Below, piece after piece: positions 26,011-34,573 of a DNA stretch of 64,000 nt. Under the pieces are notes generated by a model. The model worked only from the letters and a program-made list of their open reading frames with translations, made no database searches and had not been told where the DNA came from. The position numbers were made by a program, and so were the translations under genes. The DNA is from an uncultured Lachnospiraceae bacterium (GTDB lineage Bacteria > Bacillota > Clostridia > Lachnospirales > Lachnospiraceae). The stretch covers positions 144,448 through 208,447 of the forward strand of contig CANRIV010000002.1 of NCBI GenBank assembly GCA_947630805.1. The letters are read 5' to 3'. The number at the start of each line of letters is the position of its first letter. The stretch's first letter is position 1.

Positions 26011-26766
26011 ATGAGCAAAATTGTACAAACCGCAGGCAGAAATCAGCTGGGCAGCTTTGCGCCGGATTTCGCCCATTATAACGATGATGTTCTCTTTGGT
26101 GAGAACTGGAACAATTCTGATATCGACCTGAAAACCCGCTGTATCATCACGGTGGTAGCGTTGATGTCGTCAGGTATTACAGACGACTCTCTTATTTATC
26201 ATCTGCAAAACGCCAAAGACCACGGTGTGACAAAAGAGGAAATTGCCGCTATTATTACGCATGTGGCATTTTATGCCGGATGGCCAAAAGCGTGGGCGGT
26301 ATTTCATTTGGCAAAAACTGTGTGGACGGAGGAGACTTCTGCAGAGGATGCAAAAGCTGCGCATGCCGCTTCAATGGTGTTCCCTATTGGTGCACCCAAC
26401 GATGCCTTTGCACAGTATTTTACCGGACAAAGTTATCTTGCTCCAGTCTCTGCCTCTCAAGTGGGCGTCTTTAACGTGACATTTGAGCCGGGCTGCCGGA
26501 ACAACTGGCATATTCATCACGCCGACAAAGACGGCGGACAGATTCTGGTCTGCATAGCCGGACGCGGATACTATCAGGAGTGGGGAAAAGAGCCGAAAGA
26601 AATGAAGCCAGGAGATTGTATTAACATTCCTGCGGGCGTTAAGCATTGGCATGGAGCAGCTCCGGATTGTTGGTTTAGTCATCTGGCAATCGAGGTACCG
26701 GGAGAAAACGCTTCCAACGAATGGTTGGAACCTGTTTTGGAAGAGGAGTATGCTAAGTTGAAGTAA
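26011..26766 (+). CDS. Carboxymuconolactone decarboxylase-cupin fusion protein
   Basis: A 251-residue fusion. Residues about 25-115 form a carboxymuconolactone decarboxylase/AhpD-like domain (LKTRCIITVVALMSSG, EEIAAIITHVAFYAGWPKAW) without the CxxC of AhpD peroxidases. Residues about 150-235 form a cupin with the metal-binding pattern NNWHIHH, then GQILVCIAGRG and NIPAGVKHWHG. The fusion suggests a metal-dependent step on a small organic acid or quinone, with the CMD part as a helper. The start follows AGGAGG. Confidence 0.9.
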   Translation: MSKIVQTAGRNQLGSFAPDFAHYNDDVLFGENWNNSDIDLKTRCIITVVALMSSGITDDSLIYHLQNAKDHGVTKEEIAAIITHVAFYAGWPKAWAVFHLAKTVWTEETSAEDAKAAHAASMVFPIGAPNDAFAQYFTGQSYLAPVSASQVGVFNVTFEPGCRNNWHIHHADKDGGQILVCIAGRGYYQEWGKEPKEMKPGDCINIPAGVKHWHGAAPDCWFSHLAIEVPGENASNEWLEPVLEEEYAKLK

Positions 26767-26844
26767 AGGAAGAACTTCAGATAACAAAGGTAACAACTGG
26801 GAAAAGATTGGTAAAGCGATATTGGGTTTATCCGTATTTAAAAA

Positions 26845-26886
26845 TTTTTCAAGTAGAAAGAAATTAATTTCTTTCTACTTGAAAAA
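26845..26886. repeat. Perfect 42-bp palindrome between operon genes
   Basis: Two 21-bp arms without a spacer (AAGTAGAAAGAAATT mirrored by AATTTCTTTCTACTT in the core). It lies 78 bp after the cupin gene and 29 bp before the lipoprotein flavodoxin gene. On the + strand an A-rich stretch follows, not U, so termination is unlikely there; RNA would fold a 19-bp hairpin next to the ribosome binding site. Confidence 0.7.
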
Positions 26887-26915
26887 TAAAAAATCTTAAA
26901 ATTGGAGGTAAGCAC

Positions 26916-27632
26916 ATGAAAAAGTTTATAGCGATTTTATTAACTCTTCTGATGGCTGTGTCTCTTGCGGCCTGTGCCGGCAGTAATGAATCATCTGGTA
27001 ATGGCGGCAATACCAATGTGCCACAAAATGCCGCAGATAATTCCCAAACGGAGGATAAGAGCGAAAAATCTTCTCAAACAGAGAACAAAAGCGAACAGAT
27101 TGGTAAGGTACCCGATTCCAAGTCCGATAATTCTGTTTCAGATTCGGAGGGCAGCAAAATACTGGTGGCTTATTTCTCCGTGACGAACAACACGGAGGGC
27201 GTAGCGAAAAAACTGGCGGATGGACTTGGTGCTGATCTTTATGAAATAACGCCTAAACAGCCTTATACGGATGAAGATTTGAACTACAATGATTCCCGGA
27301 GCCGTTCAACAGTAGAAATGAACGACGCAGATGCCCGACCTGCAATTTCCGGCTCTGTGGAGCATATGGAGCAGTATGATGTCGTGTTCATCGGTTACCC
27401 CATTTGGTGGGGAGAAGCACCACGAATTATGAGTACTTTTATTGAAAGTTACGATTTTACCGGCAAGACTTTGGTCGCATTCTGTACCTCTGCAAGCAGC
27501 GGATTTGGCAACAGCGATGCAGCCTTGAAGTCAACGACCGACAAAGCAACATGGCTTTCCGGACACCGCTTTGCTGCAGGTGCTTCTGCTAAAGATATAC
27601 TTGCGTGGGCAAATGGACTTGAAATAAATTAG
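26916..27632 (+). CDS. Flavodoxin lipoprotein
   Basis: A 238-residue exported flavodoxin. The N-terminus is a lipoprotein signal ending in LAAC (Cys20), then a Ser/Asn/Glu-rich linker to about residue 80, then a flavodoxin domain parallel to the cytosolic one at 24374: ILVAYFSVTNNTEGVA, GYPIWWGEAPRIM and CTSASSGFGNS. It would act on the outer face of the membrane, possibly receiving electrons from a membrane reductase. It starts after GGAGG and ends the TetR-linked operon. Confidence 0.9.
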   Translation: MKKFIAILLTLLMAVSLAACAGSNESSGNGGNTNVPQNAADNSQTEDKSEKSSQTENKSEQIGKVPDSKSDNSVSDSEGSKILVAYFSVTNNTEGVAKKLADGLGADLYEITPKQPYTDEDLNYNDSRSRSTVEMNDADARPAISGSVEHMEQYDVVFIGYPIWWGEAPRIMSTFIESYDFTGKTLVAFCTSASSGFGNSDAALKSTTDKATWLSGHRFAAGASAKDILAWANGLEIN

Positions 27633-27708
27633 CTTGTTCAATAATAAAATTTCCTTTTTTATTTTAGTATATTTTGAAAGAGGAGAATTGAGAAAAAATC
27701 CATAAAAA

Positions 27709-27740
27709 TTGACAAAAAATTGACTTTTCTAAGCTATATT
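27709..27740 (+). promoter_or_regulatory. Direct-repeat operator and promoter of the two-component system
   Basis: TTGACA (27709-27714) and TTGACTTTTC (27720-27729) are direct repeats 11 bp apart, followed after 5 bp by the -10-like TATATT (27735-27740). The same layout, base for base in the key elements, occurs at 29911-29942. Repeats one helical turn apart over the -35 position fit activation by an OmpR-type regulator such as the one encoded next. Confidence 0.6.
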
Positions 27741-27784
27741 AAAATGATAAAACAGGTACACTATAAAAAATCATGGAGCTTATG

Positions 27785-28459
27785 ATGAAGTATAAAATTT
27801 TAATTATTGATGATGAAGAAATGTTAACTGACTTACTGGCACAGCATTTCAGAGATAAAGGATATCTTACTTATGTTGCAAACAATGCCGAAGAGGCAAT
27901 GGAACAGCTTGATGAGAAACCGGATATTATACTGTTGGATATTAATATGCCGGATATGGATGGATTTATTTTGTGCAAGAATATACGAAATCATGTTGTT
28001 TGCCCGATTATATTTTTGACAGCCCGAATTACAGAGCAGGATAAAATCAATGGTTTGAGAATTGGTGGGGATGATTATATCACGAAACCGTTCAGTTTAA
28101 TGGAACTTACAGCGAGAGTAGAAGCTCATTTACGAAGAGATTTAAGAAATCAGGCAGAGCCTAAAATTGTTTCCTCAAAGGGACTGATTATAAATACAAC
28201 AGAGAAAACTGTTTTTTATAATAATCTGGAAGCAGGGTTGTCCAGAAGAGAATTTGATATTGTAGAATTTCTGATTTCAAATGCTAATCAGGTTTTTGAT
28301 AAAGAGCGAATTTATGAAGCAGTCTGGGGATTGGATGCAGAGGGAGACAGTGGGGTTATAAAAGAGCATATAAGAAAAATAAGAGCAAAGCTGTATAAAA
28401 TTTCGGGAAAAGAATATATAGAAACAGTATGGGGCATGGGATACAAATGGAAAAAATAA
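27785..28459 (+). CDS. OmpR/PhoB family response regulator
   Basis: A 224-residue regulator. The receiver domain starts KILIIDDEEMLTDLLAQHF, with the phosphorylated aspartate in ILLDINMPDMDG near residue 52 and the conserved lysine in YITKPFS. The C-terminal winged helix (about 125-224) has LSRREFDIVEFLISN and IRKIRAKL. The start at 27785 is 6 bp after GGAG; in-frame ATGs lie at 27773 and 27782. It overlaps the kinase gene and probably controls its own promoter and the lipoprotein-ABC operon, which share an operator. Confidence 0.93.
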   Translation: MKYKILIIDDEEMLTDLLAQHFRDKGYLTYVANNAEEAMEQLDEKPDIILLDINMPDMDGFILCKNIRNHVVCPIIFLTARITEQDKINGLRIGGDDYITKPFSLMELTARVEAHLRRDLRNQAEPKIVSSKGLIINTTEKTVFYNNLEAGLSRREFDIVEFLISNANQVFDKERIYEAVWGLDAEGDSGVIKEHIRKIRAKLYKISGKEYIETVWGMGYKWKK

Positions 28460-29865
28460 AGAAAGTGGACAAACATAAACAAAAATCATCATTGAGAAGA
28501 TCTTTTATTTTTGCGGTGCTGTATACGGTAGTTCTTGTTGTAATTTTTTCTGGAATTACAATATGGGGATGCCTGAAATTTCAAAAATGGATTTTGCCGG
28601 ATTCCAATGAAGTAAGTCTGAATGTGACGAAAATATATGATGATGGCACTGAAACCAAAATGAGTATGATTATGGGATTTGGAAAAGAAAAAGAACAAGA
28701 GGTAGAAACAAAAAAAGAGGAAAAGAAAACAAAGAAGAAAAAGAATGGTAAATCGGAAGTTCAGTTGATTGAAGATAAAAGCGGCGGACTTTCCGTCGTG
28801 TTTAAAATTAGTCCGGGAGAGAAAACTACAGAAGATGAAAAAGAACAAAAAAAGCCCAATGAAAAAAATATTAAATATTCTGTGGATAAAGTAGAAAACA
28901 GCTATGAAGCGCTGACCCCAAAAAGAAAAATGGCTTATACCGGAGCTTCTATTGCGATGGTGGGATTACCGATGATGTATTCTGTGGTAGGAATTTTGAT
29001 TTGCGGATTTTGGTTTTACAAAAAGAAATTAAAAAAGCCGATTAGAATCTTAGCTGATGCAACGGACAATATTGCACGACAGGATTTAGATTTTTCAGTA
29101 GAATATCACAGTAAAGATGAAATGGGCATGTTGTGTGATTCTTTTGAGGAGATGAGAAGGGCGCTGTATGAAAATAACATGGAACTCTGGAGGATGCTGG
29201 AAGAAAGAAAAATACTTCAGGCATCTGTGGCACATGACCTGCGCAATCCTATTGCCATTATTGAAGGATATATACAATATTTACAGATAAATCTTCCAAA
29301 AGGCAGGTTGGAGACGAAAGAGATTATGAATATTATTGGAAATCTGTCCGCTTCTGCCAAACGATTGGAATCTTATACGAATTCCATGAGAGATATGAAT
29401 AAGTTAGAAGAGTTGGAAATCAAATATTCATATTTAGATTTACAGCCGATATTACAGGAAATGTCAGATGATTTTGCCATGATAGCAGAGAAAAATCATA
29501 TCCGCCTGGAAGTTTTCAATAAAGTTTCTGAGCATAGGGGAAGGGCAGATACACAGGTATTATATCGTATTCTTGAAAATATATTTTCCAATGCCATGCG
29601 TTTCGCAAAAAAAACAATTTATCTTGAATTCTTTTTAGAAGACTATTTTTTAGTGGCCAAAATCCGGGATGATGGTCCCGGATTTCCCGAGCAGGTGTTG
29701 AACATGAAAAACAGATATGTTCCATCAATAGATAAATCCGGTGAGCATATGGGGATGGGATTGGTTATCAGTAATATCTTGTGCAGAAAGCATGGCGGAG
29801 AATTAAAAATAGAAAATGGAGAAGATGGGGGAGCAAATGTGACAATAAAAATAAAAGTAAAATAG
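28447..29865 (+). CDS. Sensor histidine kinase
   Basis: A 472-residue membrane kinase. One membrane segment lies at about 18-40 and a second at about 168-190. Between them is an extracellular domain with an unusual Lys/Glu-rich low-complexity stretch (KKEEKKTKKKKNGKSE). Then come a HAMP segment, the HisKA motif SVAHDLRNPIAIIEGY (His near 263), and the ATPase with NAMRFA, DDGPGFPEQ and GMGLVIS. The start overlaps the regulator gene by 13 bp; an in-frame ATG at 28429 is an alternative. The highly charged loop could bind a charged envelope ligand or peptide. Confidence 0.92.
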   Translation: MEKIKKVDKHKQKSSLRRSFIFAVLYTVVLVVIFSGITIWGCLKFQKWILPDSNEVSLNVTKIYDDGTETKMSMIMGFGKEKEQEVETKKEEKKTKKKKNGKSEVQLIEDKSGGLSVVFKISPGEKTTEDEKEQKKPNEKNIKYSVDKVENSYEALTPKRKMAYTGASIAMVGLPMMYSVVGILICGFWFYKKKLKKPIRILADATDNIARQDLDFSVEYHSKDEMGMLCDSFEEMRRALYENNMELWRMLEERKILQASVAHDLRNPIAIIEGYIQYLQINLPKGRLETKEIMNIIGNLSASAKRLESYTNSMRDMNKLEELEIKYSYLDLQPILQEMSDDFAMIAEKNHIRLEVFNKVSEHRGRADTQVLYRILENIFSNAMRFAKKTIYLEFFLEDYFLVAKIRDDGPGFPEQVLNMKNRYVPSIDKSGEHMGMGLVISNILCRKHGGELKIENGEDGGANVTIKIKVK

Positions 29866-29882
29866 TTTTCAAAAATTTTTTT

Positions 29883-29912
29883 GACTGTCTGAATTACAGA
29901 CAGTCTTTTTTT
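29883..29912 (+). terminator. Intrinsic terminator after the histidine kinase
   Basis: A perfect 9-bp stem GACTGTCTG/CAGACAGTC with a 5-nt loop, followed by seven T (29906-29912). The last bases overlap the start of the next promoter's direct repeat. Confidence 0.9.
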
Positions 29913-29942
29913 GACAGTTTTTTGACTTTTCCTGATTATAAT
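29911..29942 (+). promoter_or_regulatory. Direct-repeat operator and promoter of the lipoprotein-ABC operon
   Basis: TTGACA (29911-29916) and TTGACTTTTC (29922-29931) at an 11-bp offset, then 5 bp, then TATAAT (29937-29942). The geometry is identical to that in front of the response regulator gene. No usual -35 exists at the right distance from the TATAAT, so activation is probably needed. Confidence 0.6.
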
Positions 29943-29968
29943 TTAAAAAAACAGGAGGAATCAGGCAG

Positions 29969-31423
29969 ATGAAAAAGGTAATTACCATATTTGTAATTTT
30001 TTTACTGATAACAGGAATATCAGGATGTGAAAAGACTAATGTAAGCAAATCGGTAAAAAAAGGTGTAACAATGGAAACTTCAAAAAATCCCGGGAAAGGA
30101 AATGAGGGAAATACCAAAAAAGTAAAAAAACAGGAACTTAAAATGATTAGCAATGGAGAAAATAGTTGCTCGAATGAAAACGGATATTATTATATTGATA
30201 CGCATGGTAATGAATTTGAGTTAAAAAATGGAAAGACAGCATACCATATCATGTATATTGATTATGCGACAAGAAAAGAAGTGTTCTTATGTAATAATGT
30301 AGGATGCAAACATAATACGGAGGCATGCACTGCGGTGATTTTGGATGAATATATGTTGGAACATAGTCTGTTTTTTCATAATGGGAAGCTTTATTTATTA
30401 GAAAAGGCCTATGATGATGAGGGCTCAATGTCTTATGACACATTTTCGGAGGAGTATTCTGGTTTTGTGTCTGTAGGGGAAGAGGACAATTCACAGTTTT
30501 TGTATTGCATGAATCCGGATGGAACAGATAGGAAAAAGGTGCTGGAATTTGAAAAAGGGATTTCGATAGGCGACCATGTGCTAGAAGATGACAGCGGACT
30601 ATATATTATTGAAAAAAAGATTAAAACGCAGGGATCTAAGGTAAAATATGCCGTTGCAACAGAGAAAAAACTTGTGAGAATTGATGATATTTCTGGCAAA
30701 AAAGAGATTGCCTGTGATTTAATGTTTGATTATCCGAAAAAAACATCATGGAGTGTAATAGGATGCTTTGATTTTTATCTGGTAATGGAGGCATATGTGA
30801 TGGAGCATCCCTTATCAGAGAAAGAAGAGATGAAAGCTTTTAAAGATTCTGATTATGACAGGGAAATGTCAAAAAAATCAAAAATGGAATATGCAGTCGT
30901 GGATATTACAACAGGAAAAATGAAAAAAATCTGTTCCTTTTCCAATGAGAAGACGAATTCCTGTGCACAGAAAGGTCGGTTTTTATATGTAATTGTTGAC
31001 GGGGATAAGAAAATTAAACAATTCGATTTGGTTAGTGGAAAGGAAAGTATTTTAGCAGAAATAGACAATGCAGTATATTGTGAGATTTTTGATGGAAAAC
31101 TGAAATGTTCTCCATGGGATGAAAATAGTAAATCATGCTGCTTTATCAATTTGGAAAGTGGAAAGGTAGAAAAAAAGACTTTAAATCTCACAACAAAATC
31201 ATTAGGGTGGCCATTAGAATTCAAAGGAGAAACAGAACAATATTTTTTAGTTGTTTATGATTATAAAGCAGAGAAAGCAGAACAGGATCCAAGAGATACC
31301 GGTGGTGATGCCTATAATATCGAACAAAATAAACTGGCATTGTTGAATAAAGAGGATTATTACAATAATAAAGCGAATTTTAAGCCAATTGATATGATAG
31401 GCTCCGGTGGAACAGAGGAATAG
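29969..31423 (+). CDS. Lipoprotein with probable beta-propeller-like domain, function unknown
   Basis: A 484-residue exported protein. The signal peptide ends in ISGC (Cys20). After a Lys-rich linker it has an early cysteine motif LCNNVGCKHNTEAC (about residues 108-121), seen in a group of clostridial lipoproteins, then repeated strands such as GKLYLLEKA, FLYCMNPDGTDRKKV and LVRIDDISGKKEI that resemble blades of a propeller. No enzymatic motif is recognised. The stop is 13 bp before the ABC ATPase gene, so it is the first gene of that operon and may sense or bind the transporter's substrate at the cell surface. Confidence 0.75.
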   Translation: MKKVITIFVIFLLITGISGCEKTNVSKSVKKGVTMETSKNPGKGNEGNTKKVKKQELKMISNGENSCSNENGYYYIDTHGNEFELKNGKTAYHIMYIDYATRKEVFLCNNVGCKHNTEACTAVILDEYMLEHSLFFHNGKLYLLEKAYDDEGSMSYDTFSEEYSGFVSVGEEDNSQFLYCMNPDGTDRKKVLEFEKGISIGDHVLEDDSGLYIIEKKIKTQGSKVKYAVATEKKLVRIDDISGKKEIACDLMFDYPKKTSWSVIGCFDFYLVMEAYVMEHPLSEKEEMKAFKDSDYDREMSKKSKMEYAVVDITTGKMKKICSFSNEKTNSCAQKGRFLYVIVDGDKKIKQFDLVSGKESILAEIDNAVYCEIFDGKLKCSPWDENSKSCCFINLESGKVEKKTLNLTTKSLGWPLEFKGETEQYFLVVYDYKAEKAEQDPRDTGGDAYNIEQNKLALLNKEDYYNNKANFKPIDMIGSGGTEE

Positions 31424-31436
31424 AAAGGATAGGATG

Positions 31437-32162
31437 ATGCTGGAATTAAAAAACATTACGAAAAAATATAGGGACAAGGTGGCTCTGGATGGTATTTCCC
31501 TGACTCTCACGGAAGGAATCTATGGATTGCTCGGTCCAAATGGCGCAGGTAAATCAACGTTAATGAACATTATTACTGATAATTTAAAACCAGACAGCGG
31601 AGAAGTCCTTTGGAATGGAAAAAGTATTAGAGAATTAAAAAAGAAGTATCGCAGTCTTTTAGGGTATGCGCCGCAGCAACAGGGGCTTTATGAGACGTTT
31701 ACCGGAAAGAGATTTTTAAATTATATGGGTATTCTGAAAGAAATCCCTAAAAAAGAAATGAACAATGAGATTGAGAGGGTGGCAGATTATGTCAATTTAG
31801 TACAAATGTTGGATAAGCCGATTCGTACCTATTCCGGTGGAATGAAACAGAGACTTTTGATTGCACAGTCAATTATGGGAAATCCAAAACTGCTGATTAT
31901 GGATGAGCCTACTGCCGGACTGGATCCAAAAGAGCGTATTCGAATCAGAAAGAAAATCCGGGAATTATCGGAGGGAAAAATAATCATGATTGCAACACAT
32001 GTTGTTTCGGATATTGAATCCATTGCAAAAGAAATTGTGATTTTGAAAAAAGGGACTGTGATTGCAAAGGATACTGTACCGTCACTGTGTCAAAGATATG
32101 ATGATGTCAACAGATTGGAAGAGGTATATATACATGTTTTTCAGGATGAGGCACAAAAATGA
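31437..32162 (+). CDS. ABC transporter ATP-binding protein
   Basis: A 241-residue ATPase: Walker A GLLGPNGAGKST near residue 39, Q-loop YAPQQQGLYETF, signature YSGGMKQRL near 136, Walker B LLIMDEPTAGLDP near 157, and the H-loop histidine in IATHVVSD. It resembles ATPases of bacitracin/lantibiotic-type ABC-2 exporters. Start at 31437 after AAAGGA; ATG 31434 is an alternative. It overlaps the permease gene by 4 bp (ATGA). Confidence 0.92.
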   Translation: MLELKNITKKYRDKVALDGISLTLTEGIYGLLGPNGAGKSTLMNIITDNLKPDSGEVLWNGKSIRELKKKYRSLLGYAPQQQGLYETFTGKRFLNYMGILKEIPKKEMNNEIERVADYVNLVQMLDKPIRTYSGGMKQRLLIAQSIMGNPKLLIMDEPTAGLDPKERIRIRKKIRELSEGKIIMIATHVVSDIESIAKEIVILKKGTVIAKDTVPSLCQRYDDVNRLEEVYIHVFQDEAQK

Positions 32163-34429
32163 GTAGAATGACATTTTTTGAACTGTATAAAATTTGGAGC
32201 AGAAAGAACTTTCTGATTTTGATTGCAGTTATCTTAATTGTTAATATTTTTCTTTTATGGTATGTCAATCTCTCTGACGGAACAAAACCGGAGCTTTCTT
32301 CCTACAAGGCCTTTGGGAAAGATTTGAAACAGTTATCGGAAAAAGAAAAATATGAGTATATTGAAAAACGATATGAAGATATACAGGGAATTCAAGAGGT
32401 AAACGAAATCTTAATGTGCAGGTCGCTCGGTGGAGAGATGGGAAAGGCATTGGAAAAGCAAAAAATGCAGGAGCATCCTGGTATATATGAAAAATATTAC
32501 AAAAGATATCAGGATAGAAGTTACCTGAAATACACAAAATCATTGGAACAGGAGAATGTATTAATTCATGAAATATATGAGGAGATGCAAAAAGTTTTTT
32601 CATATCATTGTTATATAAAGGGGATTCAGGAAAACAAAAATAATCTTGGAAGTATTTCTGTTTTTTCTAAAGCGAAAGATGATTTCTCCAGCCGAAATAT
32701 TGAAAAGAGTGCAGAAGATTACAGTAATTTAAAAAATATCAGGACTAAATTTTATCCATCAAAAGGCATTATCAGCGCAACAGAAAATCATATATCTGAT
32801 ATTCTTTTAGTTTTATCTGTTTTTCTTTTTGTAGGATTTTTGATGCAGGAAGAAAAGGAAAAAAGACTTTTTTATATTATAAGGGCGACAGCTGGAGGAC
32901 GAATGAGATGTATTGTTTCAAAACTTCTGGCGGTATTTCTTCATTGCATTGGAATTACGGTATTGATGTATGGTGCGAATCTGATTTTTTTTGCCTTTGC
33001 AGCCGGTGTGGGTGATTTATTTCGGAGTATTCAATCGACGGTACCACTTATGGAAAGCAATTTACATTTAAATATGCTGGAATACATAGTGCTTTCGATA
33101 TTTACAAAGGCAATGGTATTCTTCTGTCTTGGAGCTTTTCTAATCTTTGTGACCCTCCTTTCAAAACAGAGTTTTATTCCTTATCTTGTCGGTGGAGGGA
33201 TGATTGGTGTGGGAATTGTGCTGTATTATTATATTCCTGCTTATGCGACTGTCAATTGGCTGAAATACTTAAATATCATAGGTTTGTTAAGAACGGAAAA
33301 CATTTATGGGGAATATCTGAATTTTAATTTATTTGATTATCCTGTATCGAGAATGATTTTATCATTGGCCACAATTTTATTATACGGATTTACAGGGGCT
33401 TTTTTGTCGATTCTGTCATTTGTGAAATGGGGAAAATTTGAAAATAAAAAAATACGGATAGAGCTGCGTTTGGGATATAAACCGCATAGAAATTTATTTA
33501 GACATGAAAGTTATAAAATTTTAGTAATGAATAAAGCATTGTTTGTTTTGTTGATTTTCATGGCTTTACTGGGATATCGAAATCTGACCGCACAGTATAC
33601 ACCTACACCGAAAGAAAATTATTATCGAAGCATGATGTTGGAACTGGAGGGAAATCTGACTCCAGAAAAAAAGAAAATGATTGAGGCGGAAAATTCACGG
33701 TATCAAAAGGCGTTCCAAAAAATAGAAGAAATCAATGCAATGATTGCGTCTGGAGAAGTAAAGGAAAAAGCCGGAGAAATAATGAAAGAAACGTATTACA
33801 GCGAAGTGGCTTTTTATCCACAATTTAAACGTGTTTTAAAACAATATGATTTTGTAAAAAAGACAAATGGGAAATTTATATATGACACAGGTTATCTGTA
33901 TTTGTTCGGCATTATCGATACCGGATTGCTGTCAGACTTTATGCTGATAACGATATGTATTATTCTTGCGTTTCATAATGTGATGACCATGGAACATCAG
34001 AGAAAATCATGGAATCTGATTGCTGCAACAAAAAAAGGAAAGAGGTGTGTCGTTTTTAGAAAGATATTGGTATGTTTTATTGGAACTTTTCTTTTAGCAT
34101 TGATTCCATGGGCGTCCAGACTTATCAGCATTAGGAAAAACTATCCAATGAATGGGCTTATGACTCCCCTGCGAAGTATTCCAAATTATATGGAAACCAA
34201 TATTGACGTTGCGGTTATTTGCTGGGTTATGGCATCATTTTTAGCAGAGATTATTGCTGTTTTCCTTGTGATGCTGATTGTATTTCTGCTCTCTGCGTTT
34301 ATGAAGAATCAGTTGCAAGTGATTTTTATATCTGTTTTGTTATTGCTGGTCCCTTTGGTGCTGAAGGTAATGGGATTTGATTTTGCAGGCAACTGTTCGT
34401 TGTTTCCATTATATGCTATGTTTCCATAA
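32159..34429 (+). CDS. ABC transporter permease, large
   Basis: A 756-residue membrane protein. Helices are visible at about 14-34, 220-235, 258-285, 315-335, 345-365 and 395-420 in the first half and at 463-480, 590-605, 640-655, 680-720 and 730-745 in the second. Two soluble stretches (about 40-215 and 485-585) lie between. The two-half structure suggests a fused ABC-2-type permease that pairs with the ATPase upstream. With the two-component system and lipoprotein it probably forms an inducible envelope-defence or export module; the substrate is unknown. Confidence 0.82.
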   Translation: MSRMTFFELYKIWSRKNFLILIAVILIVNIFLLWYVNLSDGTKPELSSYKAFGKDLKQLSEKEKYEYIEKRYEDIQGIQEVNEILMCRSLGGEMGKALEKQKMQEHPGIYEKYYKRYQDRSYLKYTKSLEQENVLIHEIYEEMQKVFSYHCYIKGIQENKNNLGSISVFSKAKDDFSSRNIEKSAEDYSNLKNIRTKFYPSKGIISATENHISDILLVLSVFLFVGFLMQEEKEKRLFYIIRATAGGRMRCIVSKLLAVFLHCIGITVLMYGANLIFFAFAAGVGDLFRSIQSTVPLMESNLHLNMLEYIVLSIFTKAMVFFCLGAFLIFVTLLSKQSFIPYLVGGGMIGVGIVLYYYIPAYATVNWLKYLNIIGLLRTENIYGEYLNFNLFDYPVSRMILSLATILLYGFTGAFLSILSFVKWGKFENKKIRIELRLGYKPHRNLFRHESYKILVMNKALFVLLIFMALLGYRNLTAQYTPTPKENYYRSMMLELEGNLTPEKKKMIEAENSRYQKAFQKIEEINAMIASGEVKEKAGEIMKETYYSEVAFYPQFKRVLKQYDFVKKTNGKFIYDTGYLYLFGIIDTGLLSDFMLITICIILAFHNVMTMEHQRKSWNLIAATKKGKRCVVFRKILVCFIGTFLLALIPWASRLISIRKNYPMNGLMTPLRSIPNYMETNIDVAVICWVMASFLAEIIAVFLVMLIVFLLSAFMKNQLQVIFISVLLLLVPLVLKVMGFDFAGNCSLFPLYAMFP

Positions 34430-34452
34430 CATCCTATGTAGGAATGTTTTTC
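34428..34452 (+). terminator. Intrinsic terminator of the lipoprotein-ABC operon
   Basis: A stem AACATCCT/AGG-AATGTT with one bulge and a 4-nt loop, followed by TTTTT, overlapping the permease stop codon. Confidence 0.65.
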
Positions 34453-34462
34453 TATGTCTGAA

Positions 34463-34490
34463 TTGCATATTTTTCAATAAATAGTATAAT
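34463..34490 (+). promoter_or_regulatory. Promoter of ABC exporter pair 2
   Basis: TTGCAT (34463-34468), a 16-bp spacer and TATAAT (34485-34490), 84 bp before the exporter gene at 34574. Confidence 0.6.
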
Positions 34491-34573
34491 AGATAAAATA
34501 ATATTTACTGCAGGCAATTCATATAGAGTGCAAGGTCACTTTATAAAAAACAGATTTGAGGGAAAGATGAAAA

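Noticed and set aside
26845..26886. The 42-bp palindrome as a terminator
   Set aside because: No U-tract follows on the coding strand; listed as a palindrome instead.
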